Assembly (NCBI GenBank): GCA_004211975.1
Contig: RXIK01000144.1
Span: forward strand, 1-48,491
Length of the DNA: 48,491 nt
Direction of reading: 5' to 3'
DNA from: Methanosarcinales archaeon
GTDB taxonomy: Archaea > Halobacteriota > Methanosarcinia > Methanosarcinales > Methanogasteraceae
The stretch's first letter is position 1, and each line of letters opens with the position of its first letter. Below the pieces are notes generated by a model. It was given only the letters and a program-made list of their open reading frames with translations, ran no database searches and was not told the DNA's origin. The position numbers were made by a program, and so were the translations under genes. Below are positions 8,628-15,537 of this stretch, in pieces.

Positions 8628-8729
8628 AACCGCGGAGGGCGCAGAGGGACGCGGAGGGGAAATAAACGGTTAAACACTCTCTCGTTCCTCTGCGCCCTCC
8701 GCGGTTATTTTTTCTTACCAGAAAGTACC
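8628..8729. repeat. Palindromic GC-rich repeat C, copy 2
   Basis: Complete copy of the element cut at the window start. A perfect 20-bp inverted repeat, AACCGCGGAGGGCGCAGAGG at 8628-8647 and its complement at 8687-8706, encloses a 39-bp centre. A shared T-rich tail runs to 8729. It could form a long hairpin in RNA or a cruciform. No coding capacity. The two copies differ by only a few bases. Confidence 0.8.
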
Positions 8730-8736
8730 TCTACGA

Positions 8737-8835
8737 CTCCAAAAAATCCCTCTCTGTGTCCCTCTGTGGATTTATTTCTTATAATATGCTTTTTAGGTTA
8801 TCTCATAGATTAGACCACAGAGGACACTGAGTGCA
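8737..8835. repeat. Imperfect inverted repeat with CCACAGAGG arms
   Basis: GTGTCCCTCTGTGG near 8756-8769 is matched by CCACAGAGGACAC near 8817-8829, differing by one base insertion. A related pair, with the CCACAGAGGACAC arm, occurs at about 36309-36394. Both seem to be extragenic palindromes like repeat C but with a different sequence. Confidence 0.5.
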
Positions 8836-8930
8836 CAAAGATTGCGAACTTTGTGGTGAAACGGCTTGGTAAGAAGTATTTTTGAGAGATATTGCCTTAA
8901 ATGTATAGGTTAGTTGTGCGCGGCTACTTA

Positions 8931-9072
8931 GGGCTTGCCAGAAAACATTCGGTACATTCGGTACATTCGTGATAAAATCAGCATAAAGGATCACGAATGG
9001 CACGAATCGCACGAATGTCGGGGATGTAGCGTGACATCAGCCAACTTTGCTACTTTATTTTTCGGTAAGCAC
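8931..9072 (+). mobile_element. MITE-like element A, copy 1
   Basis: A 142-bp non-coding element running from GGGCTTGCCAGAAAA to TTTTTCGGTAAGCAC. These ends are imperfect inverted repeats. It is flanked by TTA on both sides (8928-8930 and 9073-9075), a 3-bp target duplication. The centre is shorter than in the 161-bp copies. Directly after it lies a fragment matching repeat B (about 9078-9118), so it may have inserted into that repeat. A 3-bp TNA-type duplication would fit mobilisation by an IS5/IS1031-type transposase, which is not present in the window. Confidence 0.75.
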
Positions 9073-9077
9073 TTAGT

Positions 9078-9118
9078 TATATTTGAGCTTATCCGACCGC
9101 ACCACCGATTAAGGATAT
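9078..9118 (-). repeat. Repeat B fragment, inverted
   Basis: TATTTGAGCTTATCC followed by CGCACCACC and AAGGATATG matches the reverse complement of repeat B at 28382-28559. With the weak match at 8472-8493 it could be a copy of B split by about 590 bp that includes repeat C and MITE-like copy 1. The rest of the gap up to 9303 holds nothing I recognise. Confidence 0.4.
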
Positions 9119-9303
9119 GACCTTATTATTCTCCGGAACTTAATCTTTTTTCCATAACCCAGAGCAGGGTCACCTATGAGAGATTGCAAAGTTCGTGAGA
9201 CGACTGTGGTGTATTTATATCGTAATATATTGCCAGACAAATCTATGCTTAATCTTCCGCTACACAAATCGTCTCGTTCTCTGCGTGTTTAGCTGCAACC
9301 ATC

Positions 9304-9810
9304 TCAGTTGATTGTTATCTTCTCTCGACAGATGCCGTTTACGTCTCCATACACGATTTTTACGCTTACATTCTTCCCGGTAAGCTCTTCCACTGCTCCT
9401 TCGAGGTACCCGCGCGTGATAGCACAAAGTGGGGATTCTGTTGTGAGTTTACGATCCTTAAGAATGTCACGTATGAAACACTTAAATATATTGATATATA
9501 GTGTATCACCCTCAATGTGGTCAAGTTCCATCTCATATCCATACCACATATCTGTCTGATAGATAAATGTGTCCAGAGCCTCTTCCACATTTTCGATCGT
9601 GCCAAAACGTTTTTTTGCTGCTTTCCCAAGCCGTCTTCCCGAAGCTTCACCCATAGTTGCAAAGAAGTCTTCAGCCTCGCCCGGTTTTGTCATGTCATCC
9701 ATTATACATGAAACTTCGCCGGCAAGTATCGTTAGTGCTTTGTTAAGAGCTTTAGAATCCTTCAATTCATCTTCTAACGAGTCTACCTTCATCTGTTTGG
9801 TGTCAGGCAT
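9304..9810 (-). CDS. V4R-like ligand-binding domain protein (paralogue 1)
   Basis: A 168-aa soluble protein whose C-terminal half fits the V4R (4-vinyl reductase, hydrocarbon-binding) pattern: a strand with YINIFKCFIRDIL, then a Cys-containing turn and helix TRGYLEGAVEELTGKNVSV, then a final strand near GICREKITI. The N-terminal helix (VDSLEDELKDSKALNKALTI) looks coiled-coil. V4R domains bind small molecules or act as sensors; no ligand is known here. The start with GGAG 8 nt upstream is chosen over in-frame ATGs further out. It has the same length as its upstream paralogue, so the pair arose by tandem duplication. Confidence 0.65.
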   Translation of the reverse strand: MPDTKQMKVDSLEDELKDSKALNKALTILAGEVSCIMDDMTKPGEAEDFFATMGEASGRRLGKAAKKRFGTIENVEEALDTFIYQTDMWYGYEMELDHIEGDTLYINIFKCFIRDILKDRKLTTESPLCAITRGYLEGAVEELTGKNVSVKIVYGDVNGICREKITIN

Positions 9811-9980
9811 ATTAACATCTCCAATCATGGGTATGACTGAATTCATATAAATGTTGTTTAGCTTGTGGTCTTCCAAAACCAGTTCGCGCCAGAAAATACA
9901 TTTAATAACCTCTCACCAAGCGCACTCGTAGTGGTTGCATAGTCAGCACGAATGGATTCAGGCTACTATATCTTCAGCAT

Positions 9981-10487
9981 TTACTTAATAACGATTTTTT
10001 CCCGGCATACGCCGCCAACATCGCCATATACGATATCTACGTCCACATCTTTCCCGGTAAGCTCATTCAATGCTCCTTTAATGTAACCGCATGTGATGCC
10101 ACAAAGTGGAGATGTGGTTGTGAGTTTCCGATCCTTAAGAATGTCTCGCACAAAACAATTGAGCACGTTAATATAGATCGTGTTACCCTCAATATGATCA
10201 ATTTCAATGCCATACCCGCGTAACAATTCAGTATGATACATGAGAAGGTCCAGAGCTTCTTCCACCTTCGCGATCGCGCCAAAACGCTCTTTTGCGCCCT
10301 TACCAAGACGTCTTCCAGCATCTTCACCCATAACCCTACAGATACTCCTTGCTTCGTCCGTCTTCGCCATCTCCTCAAGCACCATCGAAACTTCGCCTGC
10401 AAGTACGGTCAACGCTCTGTTATGTGCTTTACAGTCCTCAAGTTCATCGTGCAACGATTGCACCTGCAATTTTTCTGTATTAGACAT
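9981..10487 (-). CDS. V4R-like ligand-binding domain protein (paralogue 2)
   Basis: Also 168 aa and alignable along its whole length with the downstream gene: SLHDELEDCKAHNRALTVLAGEVS, then CFVRDILKDRKLTTTSPLCG and GYIKGALNELTGKDVDV. The ribosome binding site GGAGG lies 7 nt before the ATG. It is transcribed away from the ribosomal operon. A 21-bp palindrome (10649-10669) sits about 160 bp upstream in the shared control region. Conserved cysteines (CFVRD and SPLCG) could bind a metal or cofactor. The function is unknown; a regulatory or sensing role is inferred from the domain. Confidence 0.65.
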   Translation of the reverse strand: MSNTEKLQVQSLHDELEDCKAHNRALTVLAGEVSMVLEEMAKTDEARSICRVMGEDAGRRLGKGAKERFGAIAKVEEALDLLMYHTELLRGYGIEIDHIEGNTIYINVLNCFVRDILKDRKLTTTSPLCGITCGYIKGALNELTGKDVDVDIVYGDVGGVCREKIVIK

Positions 10488-10648
10488 GGTAACGCCTCCG
10501 GTTTGCATCCGGTTTGCCTCCAGTTCAATATATGCTTTTCATGCACATAAGTTTTATTGTGCGCATGAACAATTGAATTTCCAGCGAAACCATTGCGTTT
10601 TGCGGTAGCCAGAATCATTGATTTCATGGTTTTAATACGAATATGCGC

Positions 10649-10669
10649 ATTTGTGTGAATCACACAAAT
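10649..10669. promoter_or_regulatory. 21-bp perfect palindrome, likely operator
   Basis: ATTTGTGTGA and its exact complement TCACACAAAT are separated by a single A. Ten-base arms without a mismatch are typical of a dimeric regulator site. It lies between paralogue 2 and rpl23, about 160 bp from the first start and about 100 bp from the second. Which promoter it serves, and the protein that binds it, cannot be told from sequence. Confidence 0.55.
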
Positions 10670-10718
10670 TTGAATAGTGTGAATTTCTTGCAAGCTCCTA
10701 TGCACCTGGGCTCCATCA

Positions 10719-10730
10719 CAAATATTAAAG
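10719..10730 (+). promoter_or_regulatory. TATA box of the ribosomal protein operon
   Basis: AAATATTAAAG is a TATA-like element about 45 nt before the rpl23 ATG, giving a leader of about 20 nt. It supports independent transcription of this operon even though rpl3 and rpl4, the usual first genes, are not upstream. Confidence 0.5.
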
Positions 10731-10771
10731 TACCTAACAGTCATTATGTATGAAAACAGAAAAGTGATACC

Positions 10772-11020
10772 ATGGCAATCAAATACCCATTCATCACAGA
10801 AAAAGCAACGATACAACTGGAAGAAGAGAACAAGCTCCAGTTAATCGTGGATATTAACGCAACCAAGAACCATATTAGAACTGAGGTCGAGGATATATAT
10901 GGGTTTGAAGTTGCTAGAGTCAGGACAATGATTACCCCAACAGGAAAGAAAAAAGCAATTTTGGCGTTTACAGATGGCAATGCGGCAAGCGAAATTGCAA
11001 CTAGAATTGGGTTGTTTTAG
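10772..11020 (+). CDS. rpl23: 50S ribosomal protein L23 (uL23)
   Basis: An 82-aa large-subunit protein that binds 23S rRNA near the exit tunnel and helps dock the signal recognition particle. It begins AIKYPFITEKATIQLEEENKL and has the typical segment VRTMITPTGKKKAILAF. In most euryarchaea rpl3 and rpl4 lie directly upstream; here the upstream DNA is a control region and V4R-like genes, so this is the first gene of the operon. The next gene, rpl2, starts 16 nt downstream. Confidence 0.96.
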   Translation: MAIKYPFITEKATIQLEEENKLQLIVDINATKNHIRTEVEDIYGFEVARVRTMITPTGKKKAILAFTDGNAASEIATRIGLF

Positions 11021-11036
11021 TTAAGGTGAATATATA

Positions 11037-11747
11037 ATGGGAAAACGAATCATATCGCAGAACAGAGGGCGGGGCGGACCGACATACAGAGCGCCTTCCC
11101 ATAAATACAAAGCAAAACTGACACATCCAAGCATAAGTGACGCCATTGTCAGAGCAAAGGTTGTTGAGATTTTGCATGACCCTGCAAGATCAGCGCCAAT
11201 TGCGCGGGTTGCTTTTGAGAATAACGAAAACCGCCTACTGCTAGTGTCTGAGGGAACTTTCATCGGACAAGAGATCGAATGTGGCATAGGAGCTGAAATT
11301 AAGGTTGGAAACACGCTGCCATTATCTGAGATCCCCGAAGGCACTCCCGTGTGTAATATTGAGGCTCACCCTGGTGATGGCGGACATTTTGCAAGGTCAT
11401 CCGGTGTTCATGCACTTTTGATCACTCATGATGTTGGTAAAACATTAGTGCAGATGCCATCCGGTCTGATGAAATGGCTGCACCCACGCTGCAGGGCAAC
11501 GATTGGTGTGGTTGCTGGTGGCGGGCGCATCGATAAGCCATTCATGAAAGCAGGCAAGAAATATCATAAGTTAAAATCACGCGCGGCGAAATATCCACGT
11601 GTGAGTGGCATTGCTATGAACGTGATTGACCACCCGTTCGGTGGTGGTAACAAGCAGCACCCCGGGCGACCAAAAAGTGTGGGTAGAGGCACTCCGCCAG
11701 GCAGGAAGGTAGGAAGCATTGCATCAAGACGGACTGGAAAGCGGTAA
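11037..11747 (+). CDS. rpl2: 50S ribosomal protein L2 (uL2)
   Basis: Core large-subunit protein, 236 aa, needed for subunit joining and the peptidyl transferase centre. It starts [21 protein letters not shown], as in archaeal L2, and carries the conserved segment around [14 protein letters not shown], including the His equivalent to that near the catalytic centre. The C-terminus [13 protein letters not shown] is typical. It follows rpl23 after a GGTGA-type ribosome binding site and is about 48 nt from rps19. Confidence 0.97.
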   Translation: MGKRIISQNRGRGGPTYRAPSHKYKAKLTHPSISDAIVRAKVVEILHDPARSAPIARVAFENNENRLLLVSEGTFIGQEIECGIGAEIKVGNTLPLSEIPEGTPVCNIEAHPGDGGHFARSSGVHALLITHDVGKTLVQMPSGLMKWLHPRCRATIGVVAGGGRIDKPFMKAGKKYHKLKSRAAKYPRVSGIAMNVIDHPFGGGNKQHPGRPKSVGRGTPPGRKVGSIASRRTGKR

Positions 11748-11794
11748 GATAGTGAAAACTGCTGCTATAAAGCGTTAAAATTACAGGTGAGAGA

Positions 11795-12208
11795 ATGGCT
11801 AAGAAAACAAAGAAGAAGATATCACGAAAAAAGGGAGAATTCCTGTATCGTGGATGTTCCATGAAAGAATTGCGGGGAATGTCGTTTCAGGAGTTCACAG
11901 AACTGCTGCCGGCAGCCCAGCGCAGAAAGATCCGAAGAGGATTTAACGAGAACCATAAGACACTGATCCAGCGTGTTAAAGATGGCGATACCGAGCTAAA
12001 AACACATCTTCGTGATATGATAATCCTGCCGGATATGGTAGGCATCGATCTTGAGATTCATAACGGTAAAATGTTTAACAGGGTGTCGGTGCAGCCCGAG
12101 ATGGTCGGACACTATTTTGGCGAGTATGCACTTACCAGACAGGTAGTGAGGCATGGCAGCGCGGGTGTTGGCGCGACCAGATCCAGCAAGTTTGTGCCGC
12201 TTAAGTGA
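11795..12208 (+). CDS. rps19: 30S ribosomal protein S19 (uS19)
   Basis: Small-subunit head protein, 137 aa. The archaeal/eukaryotic form is clear from the long basic N-terminus (KKTKKKISRKKGEFLYRG) and the later core IHNGKMFNRVSVQPEMVGHYFGEYALTR, ending with the usual GVGATRSSKFVPLK. A GTGAGAG ribosome binding site precedes the ATG. It lies in the standard order after rpl2 and before rpl22. Confidence 0.97.
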   Translation: MAKKTKKKISRKKGEFLYRGCSMKELRGMSFQEFTELLPAAQRRKIRRGFNENHKTLIQRVKDGDTELKTHLRDMIILPDMVGIDLEIHNGKMFNRVSVQPEMVGHYFGEYALTRQVVRHGSAGVGATRSSKFVPLK

Positions 12209-12256
12209 TGAAATAGCAAATCCGAATTCACCAAATCATAATTTAAAGGAGATACA

Positions 12257-12709
12257 ATGGCGAGGATCAAATATTCATGTGAATCAAACCCACTCACGTC
12301 ATCACGAGCGATGGGTTATGAGTTACACATCTCACCAAAGCATTCGAGAGAGATCTGCTCTACAATCAAGAAGATGAAGACAACAAAGGCAAAGCAATTC
12401 CTTGAGAATGTGATAGCGCTTAAGCAGGCGGTTCCATTCAAGCGTTACAACGGAAATGTTGGACATCGACGGGGCAAAATGGCTGCTGGCAGGTATCCTG
12501 TGCGCGCGGCAACCGAGATTCTTAAAGTGCTTGCCAATGCCGAGCAAGGCGCTGAAGACAAAGGTCTTGAGCCGGATCGCATGAGACTTACACACACAGC
12601 AACCAAGATGGGCAGAACAATTCGTGGAACCATGCCGCGTGCGATGGGTCGTGCAACTGCAAAAAACACCGAGACCGTGACAGTTGAAATCATTCTGGAG
12701 GAACTATAA
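12257..12709 (+). CDS. rpl22: 50S ribosomal protein L22 (uL22)
   Basis: Large-subunit protein that lines the exit tunnel; 150 aa, normal for archaea. It starts [22 protein letters not shown] and includes the tunnel hairpin region [10 protein letters not shown] near the C-terminus, with the typical [17 protein letters not shown] helix. AAAGGAG lies 7 nt upstream. Its stop is immediately before the rps3 ATG, which has its own GGAGG inside the end of rpl22, so the two are translationally coupled. Confidence 0.97.
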   Translation: MARIKYSCESNPLTSSRAMGYELHISPKHSREICSTIKKMKTTKAKQFLENVIALKQAVPFKRYNGNVGHRRGKMAAGRYPVRAATEILKVLANAEQGAEDKGLEPDRMRLTHTATKMGRTIRGTMPRAMGRATAKNTETVTVEIILEEL

Positions 12710-12710
12710 A

Positions 12711-13790
12711 ATGGCAGTTGAGCGAAAATTTGTGCACCAGGGCTTGAACAGGGCAAGAATGAGTGAATACTTCTCAAAACAGCTCGAACGTGCCGGTTAT
12801 GCTGGAATGCAGATTAACAGAACCCCAATGGGAACTCAGATCACGATTTTTGCAGAAAAACCAGGAATGGTCATAGGCAAAGGCGGGAAATCTGTTCGCA
12901 ATCTGACAAGTGACCTAAATGCTTCTTACGACCTAGACAATCCTCAAATTGATGTTCAGGGCGTGGGCGTTCCTGAACTAAACGCACAATTAATGGCGTC
13001 GCGTATTGCAAGCGCACTCGAACGCGGATGGTATTTCAGAAAAGCAGCGCATTCGACGCTTCGCAGAATCATGGGTTCTGGTGCGCTTGGTTGCAGGATT
13101 GTGCTCTCCGGAAAGCTCACCGGTCCAAGATCACGGATCGAGAAAATTGTTGAGGGCTATATAGTACATGCAGGCAAGCCAGCTGAGGAGATTGTGCACA
13201 CCGGCTTTGCAACTGCGGTCAGGAAACTGGGCACAATCGGATGCAAGATCCAGATCGTGCTGCCAGACACCACACTACCTGATGTCTTTAATTTAGTGGA
13301 AGTCGCGGCACCAGAACCTGTGATAGAGGAACCAGAGCATGCAGCAGGATCAACAGATGAGATGTCAAAACCGGTTACAACAGCCGAACCACCGATCAAA
13401 CCAACCGATGCTGAGGTTGAGGCACCATCCGGAATTCCGGCAGGCGCCACAGAGACTCCTGGGGCTGTTGGGACGGAAGATTCCACTGAAACAAAAGATT
13501 CCACAGGGACATTGTCCGCTCCAGTTGAAATGAAGGGGTTGCCCGCTGGAGAACCCACCGAAACAAAAACTCTGCCAACAGCTGAGAAAAAAGTAGAAAC
13601 CCGCCAGGTGGGTGGTTTTTGGGAGCACAAACACGACAGTCTTGACTGGCATGTGATGGCGGTTGTGCATAAGCCAGGTGAGCTTGGCGAACAGGAAGAG
13701 GAAGTTCGAGTAGTAGGCGGCGTCACTGAGCACAAGCATGGACGGTTCAGTTACTGGCATCCAAGATCGCGAGTGCATAAGGAGGCATAG
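12711..13790 (+). CDS. rps3: 30S ribosomal protein S3 (uS3) with an unusually long C-terminal extension
   Basis: Small-subunit head protein at the mRNA entry channel. Residues 1 to about 200 are the standard KH domain ([14 protein letters not shown]) and S3 C-domain. The protein then continues to 359 aa, well beyond the usual archaeal 210-310. The tail has a Pro/Glu/Thr/Ala-rich linker (about residues 200-300) and two related modules, [14 protein letters not shown] and [15 protein letters not shown], each ending in a basic HK/VHK stretch. The ATG after GGAGGAACTATAAA is chosen over one 27 nt upstream inside rpl22. The tail modules might bind metal or RNA; this is a guess from their His/Trp content. 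Confidence 0.95.
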   Translation: MAVERKFVHQGLNRARMSEYFSKQLERAGYAGMQINRTPMGTQITIFAEKPGMVIGKGGKSVRNLTSDLNASYDLDNPQIDVQGVGVPELNAQLMASRIASALERGWYFRKAAHSTLRRIMGSGALGCRIVLSGKLTGPRSRIEKIVEGYIVHAGKPAEEIVHTGFATAVRKLGTIGCKIQIVLPDTTLPDVFNLVEVAAPEPVIEEPEHAAGSTDEMSKPVTTAEPPIKPTDAEVEAPSGIPAGATETPGAVGTEDSTETKDSTGTLSAPVEMKGLPAGEPTETKTLPTAEKKVETRQVGGFWEHKHDSLDWHVMAVVHKPGELGEQEEEVRVVGGVTEHKHGRFSYWHPRSRVHKEA

Positions 13791-13795
13791 AGCAG

Positions 13796-13996
13796 ATGGC
13801 AAAACTTCGATCCGAGGAGATCCGGAACATGAGTCCGCAGGAAATGCTTGATGAGCTTGACTCACTGCGGTCAGAGTTGATCGGGGAGCGCGCGCTTGCA
13901 TCCGCAGGCGGAGCGCCAGAGAACCCTGGACTTATCGGAGAACTACGACGTTCTATCGCACGAATCCGAACCATCCAGAAAGAGAAAGGTCTGTGA
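13796..13996 (+). CDS. rpl29: 50S ribosomal protein L29 (uL29)
   Basis: A 66-aa helical large-subunit protein near the tunnel exit. It begins [27 protein letters not shown] and ends with the paired helix [17 protein letters not shown], the normal two-helix hairpin. The internal stretch [11 protein letters not shown] corresponds to the turn. The ribosome binding site AAGGAGG is within the last codons of rps3, and only 5 nt separate the two genes. Confidence 0.95.
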   Translation: MAKLRSEEIRNMSPQEMLDELDSLRSELIGERALASAGGAPENPGLIGELRRSIARIRTIQKEKGL

Positions 13997-14062
13997 TCAT
14001 CTTTCGATCAATTTACGGTTGATTCATAACTGATTCATGACCAATTTCGTGGCAAAACGGCT

Positions 14063-14527
14063 ATGGCTAAAGGATACAACATCACCCCTGAAAATCTGGT
14101 GCATCATACGCTGATCGGTCTTGAAGCTGTGGTTTCAGGCAGCACAAACCCTGATATGGTTGGGATCGCAGGCGCGGTGATCAACGAGACCAGAAACACA
14201 CTGGTCATCAGTCCTTCCCTGACCGGGATATTCCACGGAAAATCAAACAGGGATATCAGTAGTGATATTAATGGTGGCAGCGATGGGGATTGCGGCAACA
14301 GATGCGTTGTGCCGGAGTCACCATCATACATGTCACCGGAATGTGACCTCGGCGATCCTGGTTTATCATCAGGAAATGACGACAGGATCGTCCCGAAGTC
14401 ACATACCACCTTTATCTTTGGACTGCCGGGAAGTGACCGGGTCAGGGTCATGGTCAACGGAGGCTTGCTCGTGGCACGTCCCGAAGACCGAATTGCAAAG
14501 AAACATAAGAAGCCCGGACGCATATAG
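14063..14527 (+). CDS. rnp1: Ribonuclease P protein component 1 (Rnp1/Pop4/p29) with a central insertion
   Basis: Protein subunit of archaeal RNase P, which trims the 5' leader of tRNA precursors. The N-terminal half (NITPENLVHHTLIGLEAVV, then GIAGAVINETRNTLVI) and the C-terminal half (FIFGLPGSDRVRVMVNGGLLVARPEDRI) match the Sm-like fold of the family. Between them, at about residues 56-105, are some 50 extra residues rich in Ser, Asp, Gly and Asn with four Cys. Typical family members have about 95 residues; this has 154. The insertion stays in frame and the position in the ribosomal operon is standard, so the gene is probably functional. Confidence 0.93.
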   Translation: MAKGYNITPENLVHHTLIGLEAVVSGSTNPDMVGIAGAVINETRNTLVISPSLTGIFHGKSNRDISSDINGGSDGDCGNRCVVPESPSYMSPECDLGDPGLSSGNDDRIVPKSHTTFIFGLPGSDRVRVMVNGGLLVARPEDRIAKKHKKPGRI

Positions 14528-14587
14528 AACAACAACCGGGCAACGAACAATTGAATCGAAAAATAGATATTAATAGAGGAATAATCG

Positions 14588-14911
14588 ATGGCAAGAAATA
14601 TTGGATTGGCGAACGTACCCATACCGTCTGACACATGCGAGGATCCGAACTGCCCGTTCCATGGCAAACTGCCGATTCGAGGGCAGGTGCTGGGCGGAGT
14701 CGTTATCGGTTCCAAGATGGACAGAACTGTGGTGGTCGAGCGCACTCATGAGAGAAAAATATTCAAATACGAGCGATACGAAAAGCGCAGTTCTCGGATT
14801 CATGCTCACAACCCTCCGTGTTTGAATGCAAAAGAAGGCGACACTGTAAAAATTGCTGAGTGTCGCCCGCTAAGTAAGACCAAATCTTTTGTGGTGGTGT
14901 CAATAACATGA
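14588..14911 (+). CDS. rps17: 30S ribosomal protein S17 (uS17)
   Basis: Primary 16S rRNA-binding protein with an OB-fold, 107 aa. The archaeal form is recognised by the start [21 protein letters not shown] and the core [34 protein letters not shown], then [31 protein letters not shown]. Its stop overlaps the rpl14 start by ATGA, so translation is coupled. A TAGAGGA ribosome site precedes its own ATG. Confidence 0.96.
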   Translation: MARNIGLANVPIPSDTCEDPNCPFHGKLPIRGQVLGGVVIGSKMDRTVVVERTHERKIFKYERYEKRSSRIHAHNPPCLNAKEGDTVKIAECRPLSKTKSFVVVSIT

Positions 14912-15306
14912 AAGGCATTCGCGCATCAATGACACGCCCGCTTAACACGGGAGCAAAGTTAAACTGCGTGGACAATACCGGCGCAAGGGTCGTAGGAGTT
15001 ATCTCAGTCGTTGGATACCGCGGTGTAAAGAACCGGTATCCAAGGGCAGGCATTGGAGATATACTTGTGGTGTCTGTGAAGAAAGGCACTCCTGAGATGC
15101 GCAGGCAAATCCTGCGGGCTGTGGTGATCCGGCAGAAGAAGGAATATAAACGCCCTAATGGCATGCGCGTGTCGTTTGAGGACAATGCAGTGGTAATCAC
15201 TGACGACGATGGCATCCCAAAGGGTACCGAGATCAAAGGACCGGTCGCAAGAGAGGTGGCAGAGCGGTTCCCGAAGATAGCGTCCGCAGCAACAATCGTT
15301 GTGTAG
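14908..15306 (+). CDS. rpl14: 50S ribosomal protein L14 (uL14)
   Basis: Large-subunit protein at the intersubunit face, 132 aa. The start [25 protein letters not shown] and the core [27 protein letters not shown] are typical of archaeal L14, as is the end [12 protein letters not shown]. It overlaps rps17 by 4 nt. It is the last ribosomal gene of this block: rpl24, rps4e and rpl5, which normally follow, are replaced by an acetyl-CoA synthetase gene. Confidence 0.97.
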   Translation: MKGIRASMTRPLNTGAKLNCVDNTGARVVGVISVVGYRGVKNRYPRAGIGDILVVSVKKGTPEMRRQILRAVVIRQKKEYKRPNGMRVSFEDNAVVITDDDGIPKGTEIKGPVAREVAERFPKIASAATIVV

Positions 15307-15537
15307 TCTTCAGGTGTTCTCTGATGGCAATCAGCCATTAGCGGTGGCTATCATCTTATTGCGGTGTGAGTGGCGATGCGGCGGCGGTTGAGGTTTTAGG
15401 TGTTGCCCGGAAATTTGCGGGCGTGGGGATCAGTCACCCGGGAAACACTATAATAACGTGACAGCCAACATCGCCTTCAGAAACTCCCCCGCTGGATATT
15501 GGATGATGCACTTGTAAAAACACGGAGCGAATGGCGA

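Noticed and set aside
13157-13735. Long antisense frame under rps3
   Set aside because: It is Ser/Thr/Pro-rich and mirrors the repetitive tail coding on the other strand; no ribosome site or family.
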